Assembly: GCA_031308135.1 (NCBI GenBank)
Contig: JAHLJT010000631.1
Location: forward strand, 261,534,925 to 261,598,924
Length of the DNA stretch: 64,000 nucleotides
Source: Acheta domesticus
Taxonomy: Eukaryota; Arthropoda; Insecta; Orthoptera; Gryllidae
Direction of reading: 5' to 3'
Below are positions 60,101-64,000 of the stretch, one piece after another. Under the pieces are notes generated by a model. The model saw nothing but the letters and a program-made list of their open reading frames with translations. It had not been told where the DNA came from and searched no databases. Position 1 is the stretch's first letter; every line of letters begins with the position of its first letter. Position numbers and translations under genes: made by a program.

Positions 60101-60445
60101 ACTATCAATCTTCTGCGCATGCGCAGATGCACTAAACTGATGCGAAACTTGAACTGCGTATGAGCAGATCGATAATGCTTAACGTTCGAGGTGGCAAAAA
60201 CTCCCTATTATTATTATTATTATTAAAATACACTCACGTAATTTTCGCTTTTTTACACAGGGAAACGTTTGTGCGCTGGAGAAACCTTCGCACGGCAAGG
60301 AATGTTCGTTGTTCTTGCTGCTCTGTTGCAAAACTTCAACTTGGAACCTAAGGATCGCAGCACTTTGCCACCAATTGACCATGCAATTAACGGTCTGACC
60401 CTCACTTCAAATAGCATGTGGGTGCGAATGATCCCCCGACATTGA
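21061..60445 (+). CDS. Cytochrome P450, CYP2 clan, CYP304-like, nine exons
   Basis: Haem-thiolate monooxygenase, expected to be ER-anchored and to work with NADPH-P450 reductase; substrate unknown. Exons 21061-21166, 26908-27156, 28722-28885, 31669-31941, 33841-33955, 36963-37143, 38489-38606, 59156-59294 and 60261-60445 join in phase to 1530 nt, 509 residues plus stop, a normal P450 length. Visible: N-terminal hydrophobic anchor (about 2-20), proline-rich hinge (30-41), C-helix W128 with K132-R133, I-helix from D312 to L325, ExxR E373-R376, PERF 428-431, haem loop FGAGKRLCAG 446-455 with ligand Cys453. The I-helix reads AAPTTT where most P450s have AGxET/AGxDT. The haem loop, the TLVPSALPH segment and the atypical I-helix suggested CYP304 from memory; CYP303/305 are alternatives. 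An in-frame ATG at 20992 would add 23 mostly basic residues; 21061 is preferred because it puts the anchor at the terminus. P450 call very sure, family call moderate. Confidence 0.95.
21167..22092. other. Intron 1, first part
   Basis: AT-rich intron sequence. A minus-strand AATAAA near 21974 could serve the putative exon at 22093-22383. Short palindromic words around cctgcaggtttg occur at 21800-21865. Confidence 0.35.
22093..22383 (-). CDS. Putative terminal coding exon, unknown protein
   Basis: The minus strand is open for about 95 codons: it includes [36 protein letters not shown] and [10 protein letters not shown], ends VNLPNAHF and stop, and has an AATAAA about 120 bp downstream. The upstream edge gatag|taaac could be an acceptor. 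Residue usage looks protein-like, but I recognise no family. It could be a nested gene's last exon or the end of a transposon protein. It lies inside P450 intron 1 on the opposite strand. Confidence 0.3.
   Translation of the reverse strand, partial: SKQRNSVAAARYYDIVWCCLEYIYLNNIRIPRFEKRWMQMILLGLKIPKEMMFGEEVGASTSSSHTFRSSVNMITGEEFHLVKCRENAVNLPNAHF
22384..23737. other. Intron 1, middle part, nothing recognised
   Basis: AT-rich to 23150 with several catcgatg words (22690-22770, 23065-23110), then a more GC-balanced stretch to 23737. No coding signal. Confidence 0.4.
23746..24207. mobile_element. Non-autonomous DNA transposon family C, copy 1 (8-bp TSD)
   Basis: The ends are inverted: ggtaaatttcaaggacaggg at 23746 pairs with the complement of cctgtccttaaaatcagcc ending 24207, and the match continues through gttcggctc. 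Flanks are AAAAGTTG (23738-23745) and AAAAGCTG (24208-24215), seven of eight bases equal. A near-identical copy lies at 62916-63353. An 8-bp duplication fits hAT or P-type elements. No transposase. Confidence 0.82.
24208..24989. other. Intron 1, GC-richer sequence with an element-D fragment
   Basis: 24804-24870 (ggaatatgtcacggcatttc, ttctcggtcgtgccgctag) matches the interior of the MITE at 25928-26166 but lacks its ends. The overlapping open frames at 24127-24741 on both strands reflect GC content and show no domain. Confidence 0.45.
24990..26660 (+). repeat. GC-rich LTR-like block
   Basis: This stretch is much more GC- and CpG-rich than its surroundings. ccctttataaggcagcgc (26226) looks like a TATA region; aaataaatg (26556) a polyadenylation signal. 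A phrase cgtgtctgtgttctt occurs at 25765 and again at 26576, suggesting two related ends, as in a decayed LTR element. There are no gag or pol motifs. The frames in it are mutually overlapping and unconvincing. A MITE interrupts it at 25928. Confidence 0.35.
25928..26166. mobile_element. MITE family D, copy A
   Basis: Near-complete inverted repeat: atacttcggtttttctttct at the left and agaaagaaaaaccgaagtat at the right, and the interior also pairs (cgcgtcgttctcggttgtg with cacaacggagaacgacgcg). The 10-bp sequence AGACAGCGTC is on both sides (25918-25927, 26167-26176). Copy B is at 38712-38912. Confidence 0.75.
26908..27156 (+). CDS. P450 exon 2: helix A to B region
   Basis: Acceptor tttccag|GT, donor CTCG|gtgagc. 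The split glycine gives [12 protein letters not shown] across the junction, the standard P450 hinge. It continues through helix A, the first beta sheet and the B-helix region ([20 protein letters not shown]). Very GC-rich. Confidence 0.95.
27487..27598. other. Intron 2 before the purine tract
   Basis: A short GC-balanced stretch of intron 2. The frame opening here (27487-28179) is a by-product of the GA repeat and is not called. Confidence 0.4.
27599..28197 (+). repeat. 600-bp polypurine GA-rich tract
   Basis: The plus strand is almost only G and A, built from ggaaggaga, gagagaggga, ggaaggcgaga and gagggaggga words, with rare T or C. It lies in P450 intron 2, 520 bp before exon 3. Such tracts can form triplex structures and are hard to assemble. 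Confidence 0.9.
28198..28721. other. Intron 2, last part
   Basis: AT-rich, leading to the exon 3 acceptor at 28719-28721. No repeat recognised. Confidence 0.4.
28722..28885 (+). CDS. P450 exon 3: C-helix; its 3' part seeds the 92-bp array
   Basis: Acceptor gctgtag|GG, donor GACGAG|gtaagt. Encodes [15 protein letters not shown] with the C-helix Trp128 that contacts a haem propionate, then RDFGFGRRF. The usual WxxxR arginine is Lys132, followed at once by Arg133. The last 82 bases plus the donor are repeated 21 more times downstream, so the true 3' end used in mRNA is uncertain. The first donor is taken here because it joins exon 4 in phase and gives a normal-length protein. Confidence 0.9.
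28804..30824 (+). repeat. 92-bp tandem array, 22 copies of exon 3 end plus splice donor
   Basis: The unit is 82 bp of exon 3 coding sequence plus gtaagtggca; the first copy is exon 3 itself. Twenty-one more follow at 92-bp spacing, one (copy 2, about 28893) being 91 bp through loss of one G. Copies are nearly identical: the only other differences I see are T/G in gaggaggTgctg (G in copies 4, 5 and 20) and A/G in ggcgAgtgg. Every copy keeps GAG|gtaagtgg. Because 92 is not a multiple of three, three long antisense frames (625-716 codons) stay open by chance. Confidence 0.97.
30948..31225 (-). mobile_element. tRNA-derived SINE
   Basis: On the minus strand it starts near 31225 (gcctcgcggccagatcttga). 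A B-box-like gcgggttctattcgcgg follows near 31175, then a body of about 200 bp and an end ctcattcacgggctgtcgcg. The A box is weak, so the tRNA origin is likely but not certain. It sits in P450 intron 3 beside a LINE tail. Confidence 0.5.
31240..31395 (-). mobile_element. LINE 3' tail fragment, second copy of the 18361-18996 family
   Basis: Matches the tail of the 18361-18996 fragment: cacgactaaatg, atgagtcag, aaaatctact, ggttgcaac and cggtgcct in the same order and strand. An interrupted ATT-rich stretch (31235-31275) lies at its 3' side. Non-coding. Confidence 0.65.
31669..31941 (+). CDS. P450 exon 4: helices E to G region
   Basis: Acceptor ctgtacag|GT, donor GTTAAG|gtcagg; 91 codons in phase 0 on both sides. 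Encodes [14 protein letters not shown], matching the conserved N(V/S)LWxxxxGxRF block of insect CYP2-clan enzymes, and a TPWLAKIAP segment. GC content is lower than in exons 1-3. Confidence 0.93.
31942..32976. other. Intron 4, nothing recognised before the TA-flanked element
   Basis: AT-rich. No coding frame and no repeat identified. Confidence 0.4.
32979..33622. mobile_element. Tc1/mariner-like non-autonomous element with TA flanks
   Basis: The left end CAACCCGACCAACCGGAATG and the complement of the right end CAGCCCGACCAAGCGAAATG match, continuing through taggactg. TA sits at 32977-32978 and 33623-33624. TA target and CA-starting ends fit Tc1/mariner. No transposase. In P450 intron 4. Confidence 0.65.
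33841..33955 (+). CDS. P450 exon 5: helix H region
   Basis: A pyrimidine-rich acceptor ending cttcag|AATGCC and the donor TTTACAG|gtaaga. Encodes [19 protein letters not shown], the conserved RDFID segment before the I-helix. It ends one base into a codon, which exon 6 completes as Asp303. Confidence 0.93.
33956..35039. other. Intron 5, first part
   Basis: AT-rich with a tttcaa-word cluster near 34815-34945. No gene or repeat identified. Confidence 0.4.
35040..35445 (-). mobile_element. Penelope-like element fragment, reverse transcriptase end
   Basis: The minus-strand translation gives [34 protein letters not shown] and [10 protein letters not shown], matching the conserved RT C-terminal region of Penelope-like elements (FLDxxI..G.L.T..Y.KpT..gRyLn, ..K...i..L..RA). 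Frames are shifted and stop-broken. It lies head to head with the next fragment. Confidence 0.6.
35460..36150 (+). mobile_element. Penelope-like element fragment with GIY-YIG endonuclease
   Basis: Starts in the RT/linker region ([19 protein letters not shown], near 35490). After stops, 35740-36021 encodes [20 protein letters not shown] followed by KRVDQHKYD, the GIY-YIG endonuclease of Penelope-like elements. The YIG glycine is Arg and the second zinc cysteine is Phe, so it would be inactive. A frameshift near 36018 leads into [10 protein letters not shown]. Intron 5 of the P450 gene. Confidence 0.75.
36411..36962 (+). repeat. 138-bp tandem array, four extra copies of exon 6 start plus acceptor
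   Basis: acaagcagctgcaactgg begins at 36411, 36549, 36687, 36825 and, as the real exon, 36963: exactly 138 bp each. A unit is about 72 bp of exon 6 coding sequence (I-helix) plus about 66 bp ending ggtgggaatattgtgtt(t/c)gcag. The first copy has a different 5' side (accgttgaag). The copies share ACC TCC AGC ACC CTA where the real exon has ACG TCG AGC ACG CTG. 138 is a multiple of three. Confidence 0.97.
36963..37143 (+). CDS. P450 exon 6: I-helix; its 5' part is tandemly repeated upstream
   Basis: Acceptor gttcgcag|AC, donor TTCAA|gtgagg. Encodes the I-helix ([17 protein letters not shown]), helix J ([17 protein letters not shown]) and the start of helix K. The acidic residue before the catalytic threonine is replaced (T319 before T320). 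Four further copies of its first 72 bases with an acceptor-like AG lie at 138-bp spacing upstream. This copy is taken as real because only it continues into helices J and K. Confidence 0.92.
37144..38488. other. Intron 6
   Basis: AT-rich. A stop-free plus stretch at about 38040-38285 contains [19 protein letters not shown]; it lacks a start and I recognise no family. No repeat assigned. Confidence 0.35.
38489..38606 (+). CDS. P450 exon 7: ExxR motif
   Basis: Acceptor cctcgcag|A, donor CCTAAG|gtagga. A lysine split with exon 6 restores [17 protein letters not shown], with the ExxR pair Glu373/Arg376, followed by LVPSALPH and GGYDIPK. Base composition is ordinary, unlike exons 1-3 and 6. Confidence 0.95.
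38712..38912. mobile_element. MITE family D, copy B
   Basis: cttcggtttttctttcttgg at 38712 pairs with the 3' end aagaaagaaaaaccgaag. The interior tttcgcgtcgttctcgg pairs with ccgagaacgacgcgaa. 201 bp against 239 bp for copy A. TA lies on each side, but no longer duplication is visible. Confidence 0.72.
38913..39737. other. Intron 7, first part, nothing recognised
   Basis: AT-rich to 39520, then a GC-richer stretch (39590-39700). No recognisable frame. Confidence 0.35.
39738..41893 (+). repeat. Left arm of a 5.4-kb inverted repeat, interrupted by a LINE
   Basis: 39738-39869 plus 41437 to about 41893 is the reverse complement of about 44660-45105. Examples: ttttgacagctaatgctggc pairs with gccagcactagctgtcaaaa at 45069; tctgacgaaaatatagtgcg pairs with cgcactatattttcgtcgga at 44924. 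About 590 bp per arm once the LINE is removed. Confidence 0.8.
39870..41436 (+). mobile_element. 5'-truncated Jockey/CR1-type LINE with 7-bp TSD
   Basis: Encodes the RT thumb and C-terminal region: [51 protein letters not shown], then after a stop and shift [15 protein letters not shown] and [11 protein letters not shown]. The target duplication ACGCTTC is at 39863-39869 and 41437-41443. The 3' end holds a hairpin-like cgggcctgatggcccg before a short ATT tail, and the 41369-41420 segment matches the SINE tail at 6262. Confidence 0.85.
41920..43163. mobile_element. Long-TIR fold-back DNA transposon inside the inverted repeat
   Basis: Arms of about 370 bp: cagcgtgagtcacgtaactt at 41920 and the complement of aagttacgtgactcaccctg ending at 43163. 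Pairing continues through tttgaacggttgaagatatt, the tatcacttgtattttac region, catatgttaga, and a GC-rich gctgcgtgacctt core. TATA flanks both ends. No transposase. The ends are related in sequence to those of 12595-14159. Confidence 0.78.
43361..44590. mobile_element. Non-autonomous element with CACTAGGGAACA ends and TAA flanks
   Basis: Left cactagggaaca at 43361 and right tgttccctagtg ending 44590, with further pairing of ctcctccagga and tcctggaggt. TAA flanks both sides (43358-43360, 44591-44593), compatible with PIF/Harbinger-type targets (inference). Beyond it a 21-bp near-match, ttagaggc..tcacgaacgta, occurs in direct orientation on both sides (43333 and 44596). Confidence 0.6.
44660..45105 (-). 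repeat. Right arm of the 5.4-kb inverted repeat, with empty LINE target
   Basis: Reverse complement of the left arm (39738-41893 minus the LINE). Complemented, it reads gtttcgacgcttccttttgt at the place where the left arm carries the LINE, so it preserves the pre-insertion site. Confidence 0.78.
45106..46649. other. Intron 7, no gene; SINE-like scrap
   Basis: 45485-45525 has a B-box-like ggttcaagtcc within ggaggtcctaggttcaagtc but no clear A box. The phrase gttgacgcgcccggaatcac at 45962 recurs at 47421, marking a short dispersed repeat. No host coding region. Confidence 0.35.
46650..47060 (+). repeat. Dispersed repeat family A, copy 6
   Basis: Best-preserved copy: gagttatgtaatgctgcg, aaaaacggcgaattttcggc, gtagccagaattcatgtg, cggaaaaacgtctgtctgtc, taagccgttcagccaatttt, aagcccctgggacattttcc and aaaatggctccattg. 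Confidence 0.6.
47306..47484. mobile_element. Small inverted-repeat element
   Basis: cgggcgagagagtacgtgct at 47306 pairs with agcacgtactttctcgcccg ending near 47484; loop about 125 bp. It may be a MITE; no target duplication was resolved. Confidence 0.5.
47690..47830. repeat. Degenerate (GACG/GGAC)n simple repeat
   Basis: Built from gacggacggacc and gaccgacggacg words for about 140 bp. Family A copies contain short tracts of the same kind. Confidence 0.75.
47989..49702 (+). mobile_element. Decayed piggyBac transposon with TTAA target
   Basis: CACTAGAAGGACCG starts at 47989 and CGGTCCTTCTAGTG ends at 49702, each flanked by TTAA (47985-47988, 49703-49706). Subterminal gtgtcaaaatgacac repeats occur at both sides. 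Plus-strand remnants include an acidic N-terminal stretch ([13 protein letters not shown], near 48545) and [20 protein letters not shown] plus TLYQMF (near 48952), matching the KKP...Y.K.KGGVDTLDQM block of piggyBac transposases. Stops and deletions throughout; dead copy, 1714 bp against about 2.4 kb for intact ones. Confidence 0.85.
49990..56260 (-). mobile_element. Jockey-like LINE, decayed and interrupted
   Basis: Read from the right: gag-like region with cysteine-rich pieces ([10 protein letters not shown] near 55915; a second near 55420), endonuclease start ([28 protein letters not shown]; 54882-54730), then after the RTE-like insertion the endonuclease end ([14 protein letters not shown], near 51540) and the RT start ([20 protein letters not shown] then [20 protein letters not shown], near 50540-50440). 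Stops throughout. Strongly AT-rich. The 3' end cannot be fixed. Confidence 0.75.
51960..54640 (+). mobile_element. RTE/CFDP2-like LINE inserted in the Jockey endonuclease region
   Basis: Endonuclease: [19 protein letters not shown] (near 51995), [26 protein letters not shown] (52280), [16 protein letters not shown] (52382), STLDYVIVS (52575), DTDHYL (52655). [18 protein letters not shown] (near 53740), then a late block [20 protein letters not shown] (near 54140). The 3' end is gatgatgatgataa near 54640, an (ATG)n-type tail. Several stops; dead. It splits the Jockey endonuclease between about 54660 and 51950. Confidence 0.8.
56360..57110. mobile_element. Fold-back element forming a 750-bp imperfect hairpin
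   Basis: The left half contains a dimer of a phrase (aaatcaactagcct at 56391 and 56547, each followed by ttgtac/ctac-rich text). The right half carries the same dimer inverted (aggctagttgatt at 56936; gctggttgattttgaattt near 57050). The centre also pairs: cgtaaatttacgaattttta with aaaaaatcgtaaatttacag. No coding capacity. Confidence 0.7.
57111..58227. other. Intron 7; family A fragment only
   Basis: 57770-57900 read on the minus strand matches family A (ggattccaggttttgggggt, ccttgatacc, gcaaaacgtctggcagttcg). The rest is AT-rich without recognised features. Confidence 0.4.
58228..58540 (+). repeat. Dispersed repeat family B, copy 2
   Basis: Pairs with 3727-4062: aattactattttgttagcaa, atttcgtttaccg, gtaactcgggaacg, aaaatgttgggaagggattc, cgtcacatacagttttta, ctaaataaaataaa. 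Here it is not inside Mutator-like ends, so the segment can exist independently. Confidence 0.55.
58541..59155. other. Intron 7, last part
   Basis: No gene or repeat recognised; ends with the exon 8 acceptor ttttgctcttag. Confidence 0.4.
59156..59294 (+). CDS. P450 exon 8: PERF and start of haem loop
   Basis: Acceptor gctcttag|AAT, donor GGAGCAG|gtaggt. Encodes [29 protein letters not shown] and SLPFGAG. It follows a 20.5-kb intron; phase and sequence continue exactly from exon 7 (GYDIPK then NTIVI). Confidence 0.95.
59731..60071 (-). mobile_element. LINE 3' fragment, third copy, flanked by (ATT)n
   Basis: 59731-59771 is an (ATT)n tract; then the same tail as at 18361 (cacgactaaagatatta, ggttgcaaccagcttcctaa, gaagcagatct, acttaccagtcttttgaat) and on the minus strand [15 protein letters not shown], the equivalent of [15 protein letters not shown] at 18600. 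Another (ATT)n is at 60206-60223. In P450 intron 8. Confidence 0.8.
60072..60205. repeat. 134-bp inverted duplication at the LINE 5' truncation
   Basis: gggagtttttgccacctcga at 60072 is repeated exactly as its complement ending at 60205, and pairing continues with mismatches for about 50 bp (caagcactatcaatct with agatcgataatgctta). The left arm is LINE coding sequence. The arm region contains the palindrome tgcgcatgcgca at 60114. It ends 55 bp from exon 9. Confidence 0.8.
60261..60445 (+). CDS. P450 exon 9: haem cysteine and C-terminus
   Basis: Acceptor tttacacag|GG. The split glycine gives [17 protein letters not shown] with ligand Cys453, then helix [10 protein letters not shown], the NGLTLTS strand and MIPRH before TGA at 60443-60445. 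A LINE-derived hairpin ends 55 bp upstream of the acceptor. Confidence 0.95.
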
Positions 60446-61910
60446 TTGCTGAAGTGGTCTCTGGTTGGAGGCACAGACGCTTTGTTCAGTGGCTGGATGG
60501 CCAAGAAGCAAGATGACAAACACTCGCGGCTTGAGAAATTGGTGCTATTTGCTTTGTAGTACATGCACTTGTTATTCGTTTGTAATAGATACATTTTTAC
60601 CAGCTTTGTTTGAAATATATGCATTTGCACGAGCGAACTCTTTTCTGAGATTAAAATTATCAAATTACGAACAAATACTTTAATAGTATTATGAAACGAT
60701 GAAGTAATGAGAAGAATTAATGCTCGAGTAAGAGAAGGTATTCCAATACGAACTAGAAATCAGGGAGTATCGTAAACTTTATACGAGTGAATTAATATCC
60801 ATTACTTCGAGCATCATTCAGTACATTTTTTTCGACTAATGATAGCTATTGGGGGTTAAAATTTTACATTGAACGGTTATGTGGAAGCAGCTATGCAGTA
60901 TTTAGCCATCGCCACAAAGCGGTCACCAACCTGTGTGTCTCTAGACTGCATATGTATCGTAGATTGTCTTGGTAAAATAATCCTGAGCCGTTCAAGAAAA
61001 ATGCTGTGCTTTCGTTTATCAATTAGAGTAAGTCGGTCAACAGACGTGGTTTGATTTCGCAGTCACTAAATGTTAGAATTTAGCGGGAGATTGAATTTGA
61101 AGTCTCGCCACATTTAAAAAAATGTAAATTGTAAAATAAAACTATGGATTTTACTGAATTAGAGAAGTAAATTTGATATTTGTTTGAAGGAGTACACTAA
61201 TGGAACAAAAACGGCGATGATGGATCCATCAGACACAGTTGCGGTGTTGTCGTGATGACAGCTAATTGGAAGAGGTTTGCTTATTTGTAGGTCGAAGAGA
61301 TAACAGAACAGAATGTACCGAAGAACAATACAGCAAGAAATCATGAAACCCATGACAAACTTAATTTGAAAATGTTTATTTGTATTTATTGTTTCCAATG
61401 GTAATCTGTTGTTTTATGTGTATTAATGTTTGAATGTACGTTTTGTTATGTTTTTGGATAAAATTATTAGTAGAAATGAACCGGATTCCGATAATAAATT
61501 ATACAAATAAGAGTGTGTCAAAAGAATAATTTAATGAGAATCAAATGCTAATTTTTTAGCACAGCATTTTCATTAATAGGTCTTCTTCAAAACGAAGTGA
61601 CCTTGTACAAAGCGTATTAGATCACGTTGTCAATACGTACATAGATACTTCCAAAATGTAGCGTGACTAAATAAAATATTCATGTAAAAATATTAATGGA
61701 AAATAGATGGCATGAAATATTCTGGTGCCGCCTCAGAGACTATTTGGGATGAGAAGGAGGGATTGTATTAGTTTGTATGCATTTTCCCAAAGTCAATGTA
61801 CACCTTTCACGGTTCAATGAACATGAACGACCTGCTAAGTTTTGAGCTGCGTAGTACAAAGAGAGTGAATGCTGCAAAGGTTCTATTCCGCAACATAACG
61901 TTCATAAGTG
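60446..61910. terminator. P450 3' flank; possible polyadenylation signal
   Basis: No AATAAA is seen in the first 680 bp after the stop. The first clear one is in gtaaaataaaact near 61133, another in gataataaat near 61492. A long 3' UTR or a variant signal is possible. Otherwise AT-rich with no gene. Confidence 0.3.
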
Positions 61911-62098
61911 ATTGCTGCGATCGACTGAGTAGTTCATCCGAGAAGGGGATGTTCAGTGGCGGCTCTATCGTAAGGTCACATGGTCACGTGCCCCCTAGTA
62001 CTTAATAGTATTTTAAAATTCCTTATAATGTTGTACGAACTATTGCAGTTTGATGAATATGAGCGCGTTATTTTTATTTTTGCTCTCTTAACGGAATT
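61911..62098 (+). repeat. Dispersed repeat family E, uninterrupted copy
   Basis: Matches 62808-62915 plus 63354-63440: actgagtagttcatccgaga, gttcagtggcggctctat, gtaaggtcac, gtcacgtgccccct, taatagtattttaaaattcc, gcgttatttttatttttgct. cagtggcggctcta resembles a hAT terminus. GTATTTTA at 62008-62015 is the empty target of the family C element in the other copy. Confidence 0.7.
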
Positions 62099-62807
62099 TT
62101 GTCACCTCTGATACACGAACTGTTAGCAGAAATCATGGGCCAGTTTCGAAAATCAATTGAATGCGAATATGTCCAAGATAGATCTAAAGACATTTTTAAA
62201 TGACGAAAATTTTCAATTCAACATCTCCGCCAGGTGTGACTTGTAAAAGGAAACATATTTCTGGAAAATGTATCGACGTAATTCAACATTCTGATGTATA
62301 TTTATTTATCTTACTGTTACTGGTTGCACATTTCCGTTATGGTCAATCGCAGCAGATTAATTCCCCGCCTTGATAGAAACTGTGGTGCATTCATATTGAA
62401 TTTTGAATTTCCCGCTCAGTAGTTACAATGGACCCCTTGCGATTAAGTCGCACCAGTGGATCCCATGCGATTAAATCGTATCGGAAGTTTAAAGCCGAAT
62501 CCTTTTACTTGTCTCGATATTTATTTACCTTAATCACCTATTCAGACAGGAAAAAATGCATTTAGATTATAGTGTATCCTCTCCCTATCTGGCCTGTTGA
62601 GGCCTGCTCAAACTCTCCCTGCGTCTTGCCACCGTCCTCGCACAATGCTGCATTGCCTGGCTCCGATACTACCCTCCTTACCACATGGTTGTGAGTGATG
62701 TTGACATTTAAAACAATATTGTTTTATATTATTATTTGTATAATATACACAAACATCTAAACTACACAAGAAGACATCGGAGACTTGTAGCTTTTAAACG
62801 ATACCTT
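62099..62807. other. Intergenic, nothing recognised
   Basis: A local tandem phrase (tggaccccttgcgattaagt / ggatcccatgcgattaaatc, 62428-62480). No coding region. Confidence 0.35.
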
Positions 62808-63440
62808 ATTTGCTGCGAGCAACTGAGTAGTTCATCCGAGAAAGGGATGTTCACTGGCGGCTCTATTGTAAGGTCACAGCGTCACGTGCCCCCTTAAGTA
62901 ATTAATAGTATTTTAGGTAGATTTTAAGAACAGGGTTCGGCTCCTATTGACGCGCACGATTCGGTTCCGAACGAGTCACTCGCGGCGCCGCCACAGTGTG
63001 CACACGGCCACGTGGCCAACGCACTTTCGTGTGGAATCGTGACGCTTCGCTACCCGTGTCCAAGTTAAGGACGAGGCTCGGGCCTTCGGCCCTCGCGTTA
63101 ACATAAAACATCCTTGAGTCTGTCCAACGCATAATTACCAACGCATTTTATGCATTTAACATTATGCATGCAACGCATTTTATGCATTTAACCATTGTAA
63201 TTCTCCATTACACATTCGCACCACACCGCACAATGCACAATGCAAGCAGTGCTCCCTGAGTGATCCGTTCTCGTGGTCCGCGCGAGTAAACCATGCGCAA
63301 GTGAACCGTGCGCCGTTGTTTTAGTGAGCCGAACCCTGTCCTTAAAATCAGCCGTATTTTAAAATTCCTTATATTATTATATGGACTTTACAGCTTGATG
63401 ATTTTTTTTTGCAGCGCGCTGTTTTTATTTTTGCTGTGAG
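62808..63440 (+). repeat. Dispersed repeat family E, copy split by a family C element
   Basis: 62808-62915 and 63354-63440 together align with 61911-62098. The interruption is exactly the family C transposon plus one extra copy of GTATTTTA. Confidence 0.7.
62916..63353. mobile_element. Non-autonomous DNA transposon family C, copy 2 (8-bp TSD)
   Basis: Nearly identical to 23746-24207 over most of its length, including tattgacgcgcacgattcgg, gcggcgccgccacagtgtgc and ccttgagtctgtccaacgca. The ends ggtagattttaagaacaggg and (complement) ggctgattttaaggacaggg pair. GTATTTTA flanks both sides (62908-62915, 63354-63361). It differs by a small internal duplication near 63145-63190 (gcattttatgcatttaac) and a few deletions. 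Confidence 0.88.
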
Positions 63441-64000
63441 GCAATGAACGAGATTCAGTAAAAGCATGAGCATGAGATCTGGCAACAGGGCTTTGGTCAC
63501 AGGCCGACTGCCTTGCCATTTGTCGGGAGCTGCTTTCATAGAACGGCGGGATTTGAGAGGGGGTGGTGCAAGTTTATGGCACTCGCAGGCCACAAATTAT
63601 GTGTGACCGCGCCTCCAGTACAGCCTCAGTCCAACGCGGCAAGAGTCCATTCGGTACGGCCCCCAAGAGATACTTTTTTGTTAGAATACTTTTTTTTCAA
63701 GTGCTTCTAAGTTATAGTAATTCAGTTTTTTGTAAAGTGTAATTGTGAATGTCTAGCCCAACAACATGAATGAAGTAAAGTATTTACAAAACAGAAACTT
63801 GAATTACGAAACAGAATATTAACAAAAGAATTAGGCCCACCTAATCACGTGTTAATCAGCATTAATGAAGTGTTTAGTGATAAAAATAGGTCGTATAGTA
63901 AAAAATTTAATATATCAGTGTACGACAAACAGGAATGGATTTGCGGATGCCAGGAAAGAAATACATTTTTTTGTTTTCCTTGTCTTCTGTACGGGGGCGA
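63441..64000. other. Window end, nothing recognised
   Basis: AT-rich to balanced; short frames only. No repeat assigned. Confidence 0.35.

Noticed and set aside
60072..60205. Independent MITE in intron 8
   Set aside because: Its left arm is continuous LINE coding sequence, so an inverted duplication of the LINE is more likely. Kept as a finding.

Overview
The window looks like nuclear DNA of an insect, probably one with a large repeat-rich genome. Evidence: split genes with GT-AG introns up to 20.5 kb, an AT-rich background, and remnants of many animal transposon classes (Jockey-, RTE- and R2-like LINEs, Penelope-like, piggyBac, Tc1/mariner, tRNA-derived SINEs, many inverted-repeat elements). 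The species cannot be named. There is no sign of bacterial operons, CRISPR arrays or organelle genes.

One host gene is clear: a nine-exon cytochrome P450 on the plus strand, start codon 21061 to stop codon 60445, about 39 kb. All eight junctions are GT-AG with matching phases, and the joined frame gives 509 residues with anchor, proline hinge, C-helix, I-helix, ExxR, PERF and haem-cysteine signatures. It belongs to the CYP2 clan and by eye sits closest to CYP304. Two exon edges have been amplified in tandem. The last part of exon 3 with its splice donor is present 22 times as a 92-bp array (28804-30824). The first 72 bases of exon 6 with the splice acceptor are present five times as a 138-bp array (36411-36962 plus the real exon). 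These multiplied splice sites are the most unusual thing in the window.

Layout: 1-15100 is intergenic, with transposon remnants (a TTAA-flanked element, a fold-back MITE, a Mutator-like element with a 9-bp duplication, a Tc1-like transposase scrap, a tRNA-Asn-derived SINE, a long-TIR fold-back). 15436-18990 holds two minus-strand copies of one LINE family joined head to tail through an (AAC)n/(AAT)n tract. 19060-21060 holds a SINE and sequence I do not recognise. 21061-60445 is the P450 gene. Its introns hold a pair of 8-bp-TSD elements' first copy, a GC-rich LTR-like block, a polypurine tract, two head-to-head Penelope fragments, a nested inverted-repeat complex (39.7-45.1 kb), a decayed piggyBac element, and an RTE-like LINE inside a Jockey-like LINE. 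60446-64000 is downstream sequence with a second 8-bp-TSD element inside a duplicated repeat whose other copy still shows the empty site.

Most transposon copies are broken and are annotated as fossils. Several have target duplications or empty sites that fix the insertion order. Family names were assigned by eye from remembered hallmarks; no database search was run.
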